Source: Romanomermis culicivorax | Lineage: Eukaryota; Nematoda; Enoplea; Mermithida; Mermithidae | Reading direction: 5' to 3' | NCBI GenBank assembly: GCA_963922205.1 | Contig: CAWUHX010000302.1 | Span: forward strand, 1 to 64,000 | DNA: 64,000 nt | Part shown: in pieces, positions 43,408-53,820 of the stretch | Layout of the letters: the number at the start of each line of letters is the position of its first letter | Position numbering within the stretch: the stretch's first letter is position 1 | Position numbers and translations under genes: made by a program | Notes under the pieces: generated by a model | The model's input: only the letters and a program-made list of their open reading frames with translations | Databases searched by the model: none | What the model was told of the DNA's origin: nothing

Positions 43408-44120
43408 GTGTGCAACTTAGGGAAAAATTTTGGTTGCACGGATAAAATTTTGGTTGCCCACTCTAAAATCGATAAATTTGCTTAATTTATCGAAAAAACT
43501 ATCGCAAACTAGTTTTCTAGTATTTAATTCGATCCGCGCCAGTTTTAGACATTTAAAACCCAATTTTCTGATCTTTGCAGAGAAAATGAAAAGATTAAAA
43601 TGACTAGACTAGAGTAATGTGTACGGCGCACAGCGCCGAAAAATTTTTCTGGATTTCAATATTTAAGAACGCTGGAAAATAAATCTTTTCACCTTAAATT
43701 TCCCAGCCAGACAAAAGGTTTGATTTCTCAGTTAATTTAATGAATTTTCAGTCGGACAAACTAAAATTCAAAAACAAGGCATGCCACTAGGAATTGGACC
43801 TTTCAATCGGCAGAAATTTCTACACTCAAAATGTTCTAATTACATGAGAATCAGAATTTTTTGAAGATGGCAAAAAAATTTTGGGGAAAATGACCGAGAA
43901 AAATGTTACTTTCCATCAAATTCGTCAACAAACAATACAGGACCAAACATTTATCCATAATATATAGATAATTAGACCCTATAAGCACTAACTAGAATGA
44001 TCTTTTGTAACAACGCACTAGAATATTATAAAAAATTATGAATGAATTGAAACCCAGCACACAGCGCCGGAAAATTTTCACTTTTTCCATTTAAGAACGC
44101 ATAAAAATACATCTCCGGAC
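43408..44120. repeat. repeat-derived spacer with GC palindromes
   Basis: CGGCGCACAGCGCCG occurs at 43624-43638 and a decayed version at about 44055-44069 (AGCACACAGCGCCGG), each followed by AAAATTTTT. No coding region. Confidence 0.55.
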
Positions 44121-44384
44121 CATACCTGTAAGACCTCCGACCAGTTGGGGGGGGGGGGGAAACCGAAATTTTTTTTCGGGGGGGGGGGTAGAAAAAAGTC
44201 GAAATTTTTCCCAAAAAAGGCCAAAAAACATACACTTTTTGTCAAATTTTTTTAATTTTTTCCAAACTGGGGGGGGGGGGTAAATGATTTTGGGTACTGG
44301 GTTGGCCAAGTTTGGGGGGGGGTCCCCCATACCTGTACTTGGGGGCGGACCCCCCCCCAACTTGGCCAACCCTGTACCCAAAAC
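44121..44384. mobile_element. two CATACCTGTA MITE copies in opposite orientation
   Basis: A minus-oriented copy starts at 44121 (CATACCTGTAAGACC) and runs to a truncated GGTCCCC near 44328. A plus-oriented left end follows at once (CATACCTGTACTTGGGGGC) and stops at GTACCCAAAA, where a different repeat begins (44385). Confidence 0.8.
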
Positions 44385-45174
44385 AGCGCTTTTTTTTGTG
44401 CACGGACATTTGTGCCAATTGGCACAAGAGGCCAAAAAAATTTGTGCCAATGGCACAAAAAAATTTTTTTTACTAAAGACATACTGAAAACTGCGGAAAA
44501 GTTTTAGGCCAAAAGTTTGATGAAAGTTGTTGTTTAACGCATTAATTTTTTGTAAAAATCTTGCCCAATCTATTTTTCAGCTAACCATGTCAGTGAGAAG
44601 AGAAAAAACTGTGCAACAAAATAGTTCACGAAATCCCAGAAGGAAATGGAATGCTGAGACAATTTAAATAGCTCTAGAATAATTCAGGAAGTTCAAATTG
44701 ATTCAATTTTCGACTACCAACGAATATCTATGTTATGTTTATTTAACAACCATGTAAAGACTAGAGAAAATAAAGTCGAAAATCGTGTTAATTTTCGATC
44801 GAAACATTGTGCCATTATCAACGATATCGATTTTTCTATATGAATCAATCAAACACAAAAAAGTAACAATTACAGTTTTAAATCCGAATCTGACTGAATG
44901 AAGAGAGAATATTCAGAATTTCATTTCACTCATCAATTTTGACAGCCTATAAAGTTTGCTGCAACGATACTAATACACTGTTCTATGAGAAATCGTTTGC
45001 GTTCGGGTCAAATGTACGAATAGGAAATATTCTATTCATTGTTTCGGCGCGAAGCGCCGAAAATTTTTTGCATTTTCAGCCCCTAAAACGTCTAAAAATC
45101 AACAAAATTTAATGTTAGACCAGCCAAAAAATTTATGCCAATTGGCACAAACGCTCAAAATTTTTTGTGCCATT
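44385..45174. repeat. dispersed GTGCCAATTGGCAC repeat copy
   Basis: Begins CAGCGCTTTTTTTTGTGCAC. It contains TCGGCGCGAAGCGCCGA at 45044-45060 and near its right end GCCAATTGGCAC. It is the partner of 4530-5152, whose centre appears inverted relative to its ends. A MITE abuts its right side. Confidence 0.68.
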
Positions 45175-45452
45175 CATACCTGTACTTGGGGGGGGTTGGG
45201 TGGGGGACCCCCGCCCAACTTGGCCAACCCAGTACCCAAAATCATTTCCCCCCCCCAACCCTCCCGCCAGTTGGGAAAAAATTAACAAAATTTGCCAAAC
45301 AGTGTATGTTTTTTGGCCTTTTTTGGGAAAAATTTCGACTTTTTCCTACCCCCCCCCCCCCCCAAAAAATTTCGGATTTACCCCCCCCCCCCCCCAACTG
45401 GTCGGAGGTCTTACAGGTATGGTCCCCCCCAACCCCCTCCAAGAACAGGTAT
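45175..45452 (+). mobile_element. CATACCTGTA MITE plus a partial second copy
   Basis: The full copy is 45175-45421 (247 bp; CATACCTGTACTTGG to GGTCTTACAGGTATG). It is followed by a remnant end (CCAAGAACAGGTATG) to about 45452. Flanking octamers do not match, consistent with a later rearrangement. Confidence 0.82.
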
Positions 45453-46221
45453 GCTCCAGACAGAAAACCCTAATACCTAATGGAAAGAGCAATCAGGCCC
45501 CAAGTTACACGGTGGAACTTGGCTGGCACTGGCAGAAATAATTTGGTTGCACAGCCACTGTTTTTTTTTCCCGGGCCTTTTCCTTAAATGGGGAAAGGGA
45601 TCAAGGGTAGACTGGGAATCATGGTGGCCGCCGAAGGCGGCCACCATGATCCCCAGTTTACCCACACTGGAACTCAGTTGAAAAGATTAGGCGGTTTGGA
45701 GCATGGGAAACTTTTATTCATGGCTGGGGAGCTAACGGTTCAAAAGTTATGAGCACGTTTGGAGAGCATGGTTAAACATAAAAAAAACGCATGAATTTTG
45801 GAGAAAAATTGAGCGAGGTACAGTAACCCGGTCGTTCCCCGGAGACTTGGATGCACATACATGTACCTGCAGTTAGATTTCGAGTGACTGCCACTGAGAA
45901 TAGCTGATAAATTTGCATGTCGCACGAAAATAGGGGGCACCTTTGCGAAAGTTGAGAATTTTATTGACGCATTTTCGGTTTTTTGTGGAAGGTTGCTTCC
46001 GGTTGTGATTTTGTGTCATGCTATGGTTTATGCAGAATGTGAGCATGAAATCGTGTGTGCAATGCCTTGTTTGACCCTTGACCTCATTTGCATATTGGCC
46101 GTTTGTTAGCATGGCTTGCTTATTTGGCTAATTTGCATGTTTATTTGTTCAGATTGAGTTATTAAGACCAGCTGTTCAACTACTAATAATTTGCATAATT
46201 ATTTTTTAGACATCTATTGGC

Positions 46222-46298
46222 GCTTATTTTTGGACGATTTTATTTTGGACGATTTTATTTTGGACGGTTTTATTTTGGACGAGTTTATTTTGGACGAT
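46222..46298 (+). repeat. 17-bp tandem repeat TTTTGGACGATTTTATT
   Basis: About five near-identical units of ATTTTGGACGATTTT, differing by single bases. Confidence 0.85.
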
Positions 46299-46431
46299 TG
46301 TTATTTATTGGTCTGTAATGGATGTGGATTTATTGAACCGGGATGTAAGTTGACAAGTTGATTTGATTTTTGAAAATAAGGGTAAACTGCAGATGACGGT
46401 GGCCACCGAATTTACCCTACCTTTAAAATTT

Positions 46432-46500
46432 TCCTTAGGCTTAGGCTTAGGGTACAGCAGCTGCGCCCGAAGGGCGCAGCGCTGTAGAGGCTCTTCCAAA
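46432..46500 (+). repeat. CTTAGGCTTAGGG plus GC hairpin module
   Basis: Near-identical to 8463-8530: CCTTAGGCTTAGGCTTAGGG, then a CAGCTGCGCCC-GAA-GGGCGCAGCGCTG hairpin, then AGAGGCTCTTCCAAATG. It lies inside the hAT insertion. Confidence 0.75.
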
Positions 46501-48281
46501 TGTTCCGGCGTGGCCAGGGCCAAATGGTCCAACATGCATATGAATTATGCAAATTAGTCTATCTCCCTCCCTGTCCTTGAGCACCTGGTTTTTTTGGTTG
46601 CAGTTTGTTGCCGGTACCATAAAAACACCGAAAATCCACTTTGCAAGTGCTAGGACCACCGCCACCGTACTCTGCAAAAATTCCGGCCAACCCTATTATC
46701 GGAATTTGTCCCGCACACATGCCCTTTATTTTTGAAAAAAAATTTGCATAAAATTTATTCAAATTTTTTTTTCCTTCCCGTCCCTTTCCGAGACCCAATT
46801 CCACTTCCATTGGATGCGCAACACCATAAAACCCCCAAAAACAGCCGTTTTGGAAATTTTCACTTGGCCACCATGTTCCCCAAATTTTCCGGGATCAAAA
46901 TTTTTTTCCCGATTTTCCCGAAGTCGTTTTTTCGCTTAAAAATGCTCACAGACGCTTTACTTACGTGTTTTTGGGCTTTTCCAAGCCTTCTGGTGTTTTT
47001 AGACCCGTTAATTCATCAGAATTGAGGAAAAAATTGAAATTTTCGAGTTCAAAGTTTAATCTACAAGCATTGGAACAAACTTTCAAGCAAACAATCCAAA
47101 AGCATAATGACTTTGAATTACATGAGAAATCGATGGTTAAATCCTCTATGTTGACAAGTGAGAACCTAAAAGGGATACGCAATGCGCCGGAAAAATTTTT
47201 TGCGTATTGATATTCTGCGACGCTGGAAAATCAATTTTCCGAACGTTTATTTCAAGAAGTAGATTTGAATTTTATGTTCAAAAGTCGTAATTCCTAGAAT
47301 TTTACTTGAAAAATTTTAAAAACAGTATAATTTATTTGTAAACTCTCATACTTGGTCGAAAATATATGAGTAAGCAGAGTATAAATTTCCGAAAGATATT
47401 TCCATGAAGCATTTAAATTGATTTTACGTTAGAAAAGAAATAATTGCATAAAAAAGCTCAGAGACTTGACGTATTGATCTTTCTCAAAAACTGTGTCAAG
47501 GAGAAAATGCGAATCTTCATTGAATATCATGATAAAATATTGAAGATTACCAATGAAAACATGAGATAATACGTTCAAGATGATGAAAACTATTATAGAT
47601 TATATGATTGAAGTAGACATGCTAAAAGCCGTGCCAGGGGTTAGTAATGCATAATAATGATTATTAAAGTTATAATCGGCGCGAAGCGCCGGAAAATTTT
47701 GAGATTATGACCTTCTAAAATGCACCAAAATGCATCTTTTCTGTATCCGATCCCCAAAATTTTCTTCCCCAAATGGGGAAAGAGCCCAAAATTTTTTTCC
47801 CCTTTCCGAATTTTTTTTCCCGAAAAAGCACGATTTGGGAAAAAAAACAGTGCGCACAGCCCGAAATTTGGTTGCTGTAAAAAAACCCTGAGGCAGTGTC
47901 TATTGACCGGATCCGGTCAATATTTTTTTAGCTATTGACAGGATCCGGGCAGGAGAAGATGCTATGGGAGCGTGATATTGACTGTACGGAGAATACAGTA
48001 AACTAACTGATTACGTGATCAAACATGCAAAAAGTTAAAACCTGCAGATCATTTGCAGAAACATACATACCTGGTTCCGACGAGCTTCTTATTCCATATA
48101 GCACCTTATAAAACACGCTAATTACTAGCTCCAGATATATTAGATTGAAAATGATAGAGAAACGTTTGAACGCTTCCGCCAACTAAATGGTGAAAACATC
48201 GCAATCGGTCATCAGCAGTTGCAGTACAATGTGCTGAAAAATGCATTTTCTGACATTTTAGAGGCCTGGAAATCAAAACTT

Positions 48282-48300
48282 TTCGGCGCTGGGCGCCGAA
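48282..48300. other. GC palindrome TTCGGCGCTGGGCGCCGAA
   Basis: A variant of the recurring GC palindrome, here with CTGGG replacing CGAAG at the centre. It lies in the 9-bp-TSD element. Confidence 0.6.
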
Positions 48301-48647
48301 CAGGTTACTGTAGCTAGCCTTATGATTTTTCCTTCAAAATTCAGGAAAGTCAGTTCTAACAGTCATGAAGTGAATGAAATACAAGAGAAGTGATTTTTTA
48401 TCATTTTCCTGATGAAACTAAGCGAATTTATCAATTTTAATGTGATCAAATAAAAATGTGGAGCCAAATTTTTCCGTTTGCAAAAAAACCTGATGATTGA
48501 GTTGAATAATGACTGATCTAATATGTGATCATTGTTATTCTTTGTTTGATTGAGTACGTATTCAAAATGATTGATCTGTTACATGGGCTTCTACCGTGAT
48601 TTTGAAGAGCGTTTTTGAATAAATTTGTTGAAAGAAACATTGTTTAT

Positions 48648-49755
48648 CAGGGTTGGCGGGCATTGGGTTTTTGGGTTGATGGGTTTGGAAAATAGGACAA
48701 TTCTGGGTTTTTTGGTTTTTTAAGAAAAAAATTCATTTTTTCCATTTTGTTCATAGGAATAAAGTTTCTTCCTGATTTAATAATCGAAATGAGAGTTGAG
48801 CCAACTTTAATAACTGCAATATCTGAATATTAGGCAGATTTTACTGCTCATGAGTCATGAGTACTTATGAGCAGTGCTAGTGAGCAATACACTACACAGC
48901 ACACTTGTGACTGCTAAAGTCTGCTCATCGCCATCAGCATTTGGTGAGCCGACTTGAGCAGCCCTAAAATTTTGAGGGAGACAGCAGACCCATTGGAGAA
49001 AGAGGCAGCTGACGGCTTTTGAGTTCAAAAATGGGTTGAAAATGGACCACCATCCAAGTATTCTGGTTGAATGGCTGTAAGCAGTATGAATGTTGAAGAA
49101 AGAAACATCAAACTTTTTTCAGCCTGCGAAAACACAATTTACAAGCAACTCAATGAATAAATGATCTCGGCAAGTGAAGATGATGAAAAAAATACGTTTC
49201 GTTACAAAATGCTGGAGAATGGCCAAAAATCTGCTATGCAATATTGGTTGACCGAAAGCAAAATGTGGCCTTCATTCCAAGAAAATCTCGAGAATACGTT
49301 TTTTAAGACTATTAATGGCGAATAAGCGAAATTTATTTTGTCATGTTAGAATTACATGTTTTCCATTTTGGTGTCCATTGCGTCATCAGAGCGTAATTTT
49401 TCAACATTTGGCTTTGTTCACAGCAAGTTCCATAATCGATTGCTATCTGGATCAGTCGAAAAGCTAGTCTCCATAAAATTCAATGCCAAAAATTTTTTCG
49501 ACGGTGCACTAGTTATGATTTTATTTGTTGTGATAAGGAATCTGTATTTTCGCTTAAAATCAGGAAAAATGATATGAAAATGTCTTGCATTACGAAGAAT
49601 AAAACTTCAGATATGTTGCGTTTGCTTTTCTTTCATACTTAATTCAGATCCACAGTTGTGAAATGAAAAAACCCTGATTAAACCCAGAAAAACTCATAAA
49701 AAACCCCGAAAAACCTAAATTCGAAATTTTGCAAATGGGTTTTTTCCCAACCCTG
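48648..49755 (+). pseudogene. decayed hAT transposon, copy 2
   Basis: Starts CAGGGTTGGCGGGC and ends CCCAACCCTG. The only clear protein part is the hAT dimerisation tail at 49356-49500 (SIASSERNFSTFGFVHSKF, then VEKLVSIKFNAKNF). It is colinear with copy 1 (26895-28391) but lacks the MITE found there. The catalytic region is absent or unreadable. Confidence 0.8.
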
Positions 49756-49899
49756 GCTGCGAGAATTCAGATATTTTTATAGAATTTGTCAGGCAGTCAA
49801 TATTTGTGTTTTGACTTTCTTTTATATTGACTTTCTTTCTAAAACCGATGTAAATATTAATTCAACGATGTCTATAATTGCTTTCTCCTGATAGTCCCG

Positions 49900-50283
49900 T
49901 CGCCTAAATTTTTTGTTGAAAAATTGTGCCAACAAAACAATGTTAATTTTTCTGTTCGAATGAAACGCCAAATTTCGGTTCCGAATCACCACTGAATGAA
50001 TAAGGGGAGGAAGTTAACGATTTCTACTCATTCATCAGTCATTCTCAATCTCCAAGTCTGTTGCGATCATACAAACAGAATTCGCTCGCGTTCTAGACAA
50101 ATAAAAGTAATATTAGAAGACTGGGCGCGAAGCGCTTCGAAAATTTTGCTTTTTCAGTCCCTAAGATGACTAAAAATCAAGGAAATTCAGTTTTGAAAAA
50201 GTCAAAAAATTGTGCCAATTAACTTTTTGTGCATTCCAATTTTTGTGTGCTAAAAACCATACTTTGGCACAAAAAGCACTGGG
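49900..50283. repeat. diverged GTGCCAATT repeat remnant
   Basis: Ends GGCACAAAAAGCACTG and contains GGGCGCGAAGCGCTTCG at about 50127. Its middle resembles 44540-45060. Confidence 0.55.
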
Positions 50284-50656
50284 ATAAACATGAAAAACGT
50301 GTTTATAGATTTCATACCTACAGTAACTGAATATTGCAACATCGATTTGCTAAAAAGCATTGCACTTTATTCTGTATAGCGTTGACGCTAAAACGCAGTA
50401 CTCGCCTTATTCGACCAGGCATAATCATGACGTCATATACATCGAATGAGGTTTTCGCTAAGAAACAGAGTGTATATTCCTGAGTGTGATCGACATGTTT
50501 TAATGTTTTGCATGTTGGAATCACGTGATCAATTAATTTACTGTTTTTTTCGGCCGGTCAATATCACGCTCCCATAGCATCTTCTCCTGCCCGGATCCTG
50601 TCAATAGCTAAAAAAATATTGACCGGATCCGGTCAATAGACACTGCCAAACCCTGA

Positions 50657-51512
50657 CTCAAGGTATGGAATTTTACAGTACACATGAACACTCGTCATAA
50701 AATATGTTCTCATTGTCATCTTGCTAGTCGTCAGTCAAAACAGACAAAACTGAATACAGTGAAAAAACTACAGTATGCCGTTCATTTTGAACACGTTTCC
50801 TAAATGCAAAAATTTATACAGCAGTTTCACAAAAATCTCTTTCTTTCTTTGGATGATCGCAAAAAATTGCTCGATCAAGCTCAAAAACCATGATTTTTGT
50901 TTTTTGGCGAAATCATTGCGTCGTTGTTCACCAAAATAAAATTTGAGTTGTTTGAAATTGAGTTAAAACATTCTATAATTCTCAGATTCCGAGCGATTTT
51001 TCAAAAATTCAGGCGACATTTGACATTTACAAAAATTCAATATAAAATTCTTGCGAATTTTAAAAACATTTTCGGAAACTCCAAAAAGTTTTGCAGAAAT
51101 TTCAAAAATTTTAAAAAATCCTCAAATTTTTGCAGAAATTTCAAAAATTAAAAAAAATTCTCAATTTAAATTTTGGAAATTTTATAGAAATTTCCTGGAT
51201 TACTGTAGAAAATTTAGATTTTGAAATTATTCTGAAAAAAAATATATTTCCGAAAATTTTGAAAACCTTGCACAAATTTTCCACGAGTTTTTTACAAATT
51301 CGCAAAATTTGCTCAAGAATTTTAAGAGGAGGCATACAAAAAGTTTTCGGGTTTTCTCTGAAAAAATTATCTGAAATTTTCCGAAAAAAATTGTGAATTT
51401 CCAGGAAATTTTCGAAAATTTAGAAAAAATTTGGGGAATTCAAAAAAATTGAAATCAATCTCCAAGCATTCTCAGAAACTTTGGGAGAATTTTTTAGAAA
51501 CTCTAAGAGTCA
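50657..51512. other. AT-rich spacer, no gene
   Basis: From 50880 the sequence is a degenerate AAATTTTCGAAAATT repeat with Lys/Phe/Asn-rich chance frames. There is a sharp base-composition change at about 51510, where the retrotransposon begins. Confidence 0.55.
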
Positions 51513-52894
51513 ATGTCTGAGAGAATTCAGCTTCTTATTTTCAGCTTCTTGCACCCAAGGATACGTGTCAAAGGATATTACAAATTGCTAAGGAGAATGC
51601 CGCACATCAAACATACACAACAGGATCATCTGTCACGACATTCGCGCTCAAGCTCGCCCAATGCAGCCGTTAATGCCACAGGCTGCACACTATGTTTTTA
51701 CCCGCAATCCCAACCAGCCACCTCAACAGCAGCTCCTGTTTTCACTCAACTAAGCATGTCACTGTTGGTAAGCCTTCCGCCCCTTAATCCCCTAATTTCT
51801 ATTTATAGCAATGCGGCAATGCTAGGCAGAAATATGCAAAACTCACTGCAAACTCTTAATGCCACAGTGCTGACCAACATTGCCATGCCATCGGGTCTGG
51901 GACAGGTTTTGAAATCCACCAGAACTGACAGTGCTGGCATGTCGGTCCGACCACAGTTACTGTCGCAGCACAGCACTGCACCTTTGGCGTCCGACCCAAA
52001 CATTGACTGTACTGATTCCACAGATTTCTCTGTCAATCTTGATCTGCTGCTGGCCCCAGCCCCCACCCAAGCAACTACATGCAATCACCGCAATAGCATT
52101 GCCATCACCAATGCTTGCCAAGTCAAACATTTCCGATTAGAAGCGCACAGTGCTCTTGAACAACTAAATAGTGCTGCCATGAGAATTACCAACAATGTTC
52201 TGACTGTACAAATGATTGATCAAATTGTCCGTGCCATTTCTGACCAGCTACAAGCCCAGCAATTGCATTGAACAAGCTCAGGTTACCAACGGGCGATTCA
52301 CCACCCTTGCCCAACAAATGCAACAACTGATTACAACCACTACCACTGTTGCTGTGCCCACTAATTTGCCAACTCCTAGACCACCAACTAGTTCCCAGTT
52401 TACCTGTGAAGATGCACGTGATATTTATATCACAAATGATACCTTCAGAGAAACTGAGCCAGCCTTGGCGCACACCTGCGCATCAAACCAAAAGTACCCT
52501 CAATTGATGCCCTTTACAATAACAAATTTTCCGGCAATGCCCCAGGCGAAGATGACATTGCCTGCACAGCCCCACCATAAACCCATTTGGGTTCTTGGAC
52601 TACCTACTCAATGATTACTAGGATAATCCGCATCCTTGCTTTAATCCACCACATTTTTCACTGCGAAGAAGACAGCTGAATCAAAACTATTGTCGACAAT
52701 ATGCGTCTGCTCATAATCAATGATGCCACCACCAACAAATGCTTGCTCCACTTCTCTATTCCCTTTGAAAACAAAGTCCGATATGATGCGCCCAATCATG
52801 TCAAAATGATCGCCAACCAGCCATAGGCCAAGTGATATGATCCAGGATATAATGCAGTATGTTTCAACTCACGTCTGACTGCAATCCAATGACC
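51513..52894 (+). pseudogene. older LTR retrotransposon, upstream (gag-like) part
   Basis: GC content and codon texture change here. A 252-codon frame (51513-52271), then a second frame (52216-52614) and further broken frames to 52894, are rich in Thr, Ala, Asn and Gln with short helical-looking stretches, as in gag regions, but no zinc knuckle or other diagnostic motif is seen. It is interrupted at 52894 by the younger element and resumes at 61857. Its function is inferred mainly from its position upstream of a gypsy-type pol. Confidence 0.6.
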
Positions 52895-53767
52895 TGTAGT
52901 GTACATGCTAATGCAGTACTGTAAATATATAGTGTACACTATGTGATGTTCATTTATTAAATATTATTTCATTTCTTAATCTATCGTCTCAAGGGTGTCT
53001 GGGATTCACACCCAAACATTCCTGTAAAATTATGTGAAGTACTTTATTTTGATCCTTCCACACCCCAGTAGCGGCTATTGACCCAATTAAGACACCCCAA
53101 TTAATTTGCACATCGACAGCTGGTCCCCTAGAATCTACACTAAAGTACACATTCCACGGCTACCGTAATTTCTCATAAGAATCGTAAACACACCTGCACA
53201 CAGTGGAAAGTAAAAGCCCCACCGGACACCAGTCTCAAGTGGAACAGTAGCGATGGTTCCCAAAAAAACATTTATACACAGAGGAAATAGATACAGAAGC
53301 ATGCACAGAAGCACAGAGGTGTGGCTAAGCCCACCGTAGGAAGCAAGCATAAGGAAAACACGAAAAGCATACAGTACTAGAAAAGTGTTGGAAGGTGTGA
53401 CCAAATTAGCGAGAAAAAGGAAGCAAGAAGCCGCAATTGAGGGAAGAAGATTGGTGGAAACAAGACCTCCCACGACGCCAAGGGAGTGGCCACAGAAGCT
53501 GTATTTAAAGAGAAGCAAAGCATGATTTTATCAGATTGGTGATTCTTCCACGTTTTTATTTGCAAGCTTCCTTTCCATTGAAAAGCAATAATTTTGAAGC
53601 AGGAAAGCGAGTTATTTGCAAGCATTGTTTTGTGTACTGTCGATGAGCAGAGCAATCATAAATTTCATATTTATATTATCCTTGTCATGTCCCTATTCAC
53701 CCCTGTTTGTCCACCATTGCCCCGTTCTTTGGATCAAGTAAAGTATCACTAAGAACTGGTTGTTACA
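52895..53767 (+). repeat. 5' LTR
   Basis: Begins TGTAGTGTACATGC and ends GGTTGTTACA, so has TG...CA boundaries. It is the same length as the 3' LTR (873 bp), with many substitutions concentrated in the second half and no net length change. An antisense frame of 127 codons (53518-53135) is open. Confidence 0.95.
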
Positions 53768-53772
53768 TATTT

Positions 53773-53790
53773 TGGTGACCGTACCTCATC
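53773..53790 (+). promoter_or_regulatory. primer-binding site
   Basis: TGGTGACCGTACCTCATC starts 5 nt after the LTR. It opens with TGG, complementary to the CCA end of a tRNA; the tRNA was not identified. Confidence 0.75.
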
Positions 53791-53820
53791 ATTAACCATT
53801 GGAACTCCCTGCCCCACTAG

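Larger units (their letters stand above)
45597..46898. mobile_element. hAT-like element with 8-bp TSD GGGATCAA and terminal hairpin
   Basis: GGGATCAA occurs at 45597-45604 and 46891-46898. The insert 45605-46890 has related inverted ends ending in CATGGTGGCC. The left end contains a long hairpin (45613-45656) built on GGTGGCCGCC-GAA-GGCGGCCACC. The interior includes a TTTTGGACGATTTTATT array and a CTTAGGCTTAGGG module. No transposase is legible. Confidence 0.82.
45556..47855 (+). mobile_element. 'CACTGTTTTT' repeat with both ends, interrupted by a hAT insertion
   Basis: Left end CACTGTTTTTTTTTCCCGGG at 45556; right end CGATTTGGG then AAAAAAAACAGTG at about 47854. The core is the one shared with several other repeats and includes CGGCGCGAAGCGCCG (47677-47692). 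At 45605-46890 a separate element is inserted with an 8-bp duplication. This is the best copy for defining the family's two ends. No coding capacity. Confidence 0.75.
47883..50656. mobile_element. TIR element with 9-bp TSD AAACCCTGA (Mutator-like size)
   Basis: The element 47892-50647 (2756 bp) has terminal inverted repeats of about 90 bp (GGCAGTGTCTATTGACCGG and onward, with GGATCCGGTC and AGGAGAAGATGC boxes). The target duplication AAACCCTGA lies at 47883-47891 and 50648-50656. Inside are a nested decayed hAT element (48648-49755) and a remnant of another repeat. No Mutator transposase is legible, so classification rests on the 9-bp duplication alone. Confidence 0.85.

Noticed and set aside
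45242..45665. Gly-rich minus-strand and Pro-rich plus-strand frames next to a GC hairpin
   Set aside because: They span a MITE and the end of a hAT-like insertion, so they cross element boundaries.
46363..46810. Several 60-80-codon frames on both strands
   Set aside because: Inside the 45605-46890 insertion; frames are short, contradictory between strands and lack motifs.
52216..52614. Separate host gene downstream of 51513
   Set aside because: Same composition as the flanking retroelement remnant and no introns; better explained as the decayed gag-like part of the older element.
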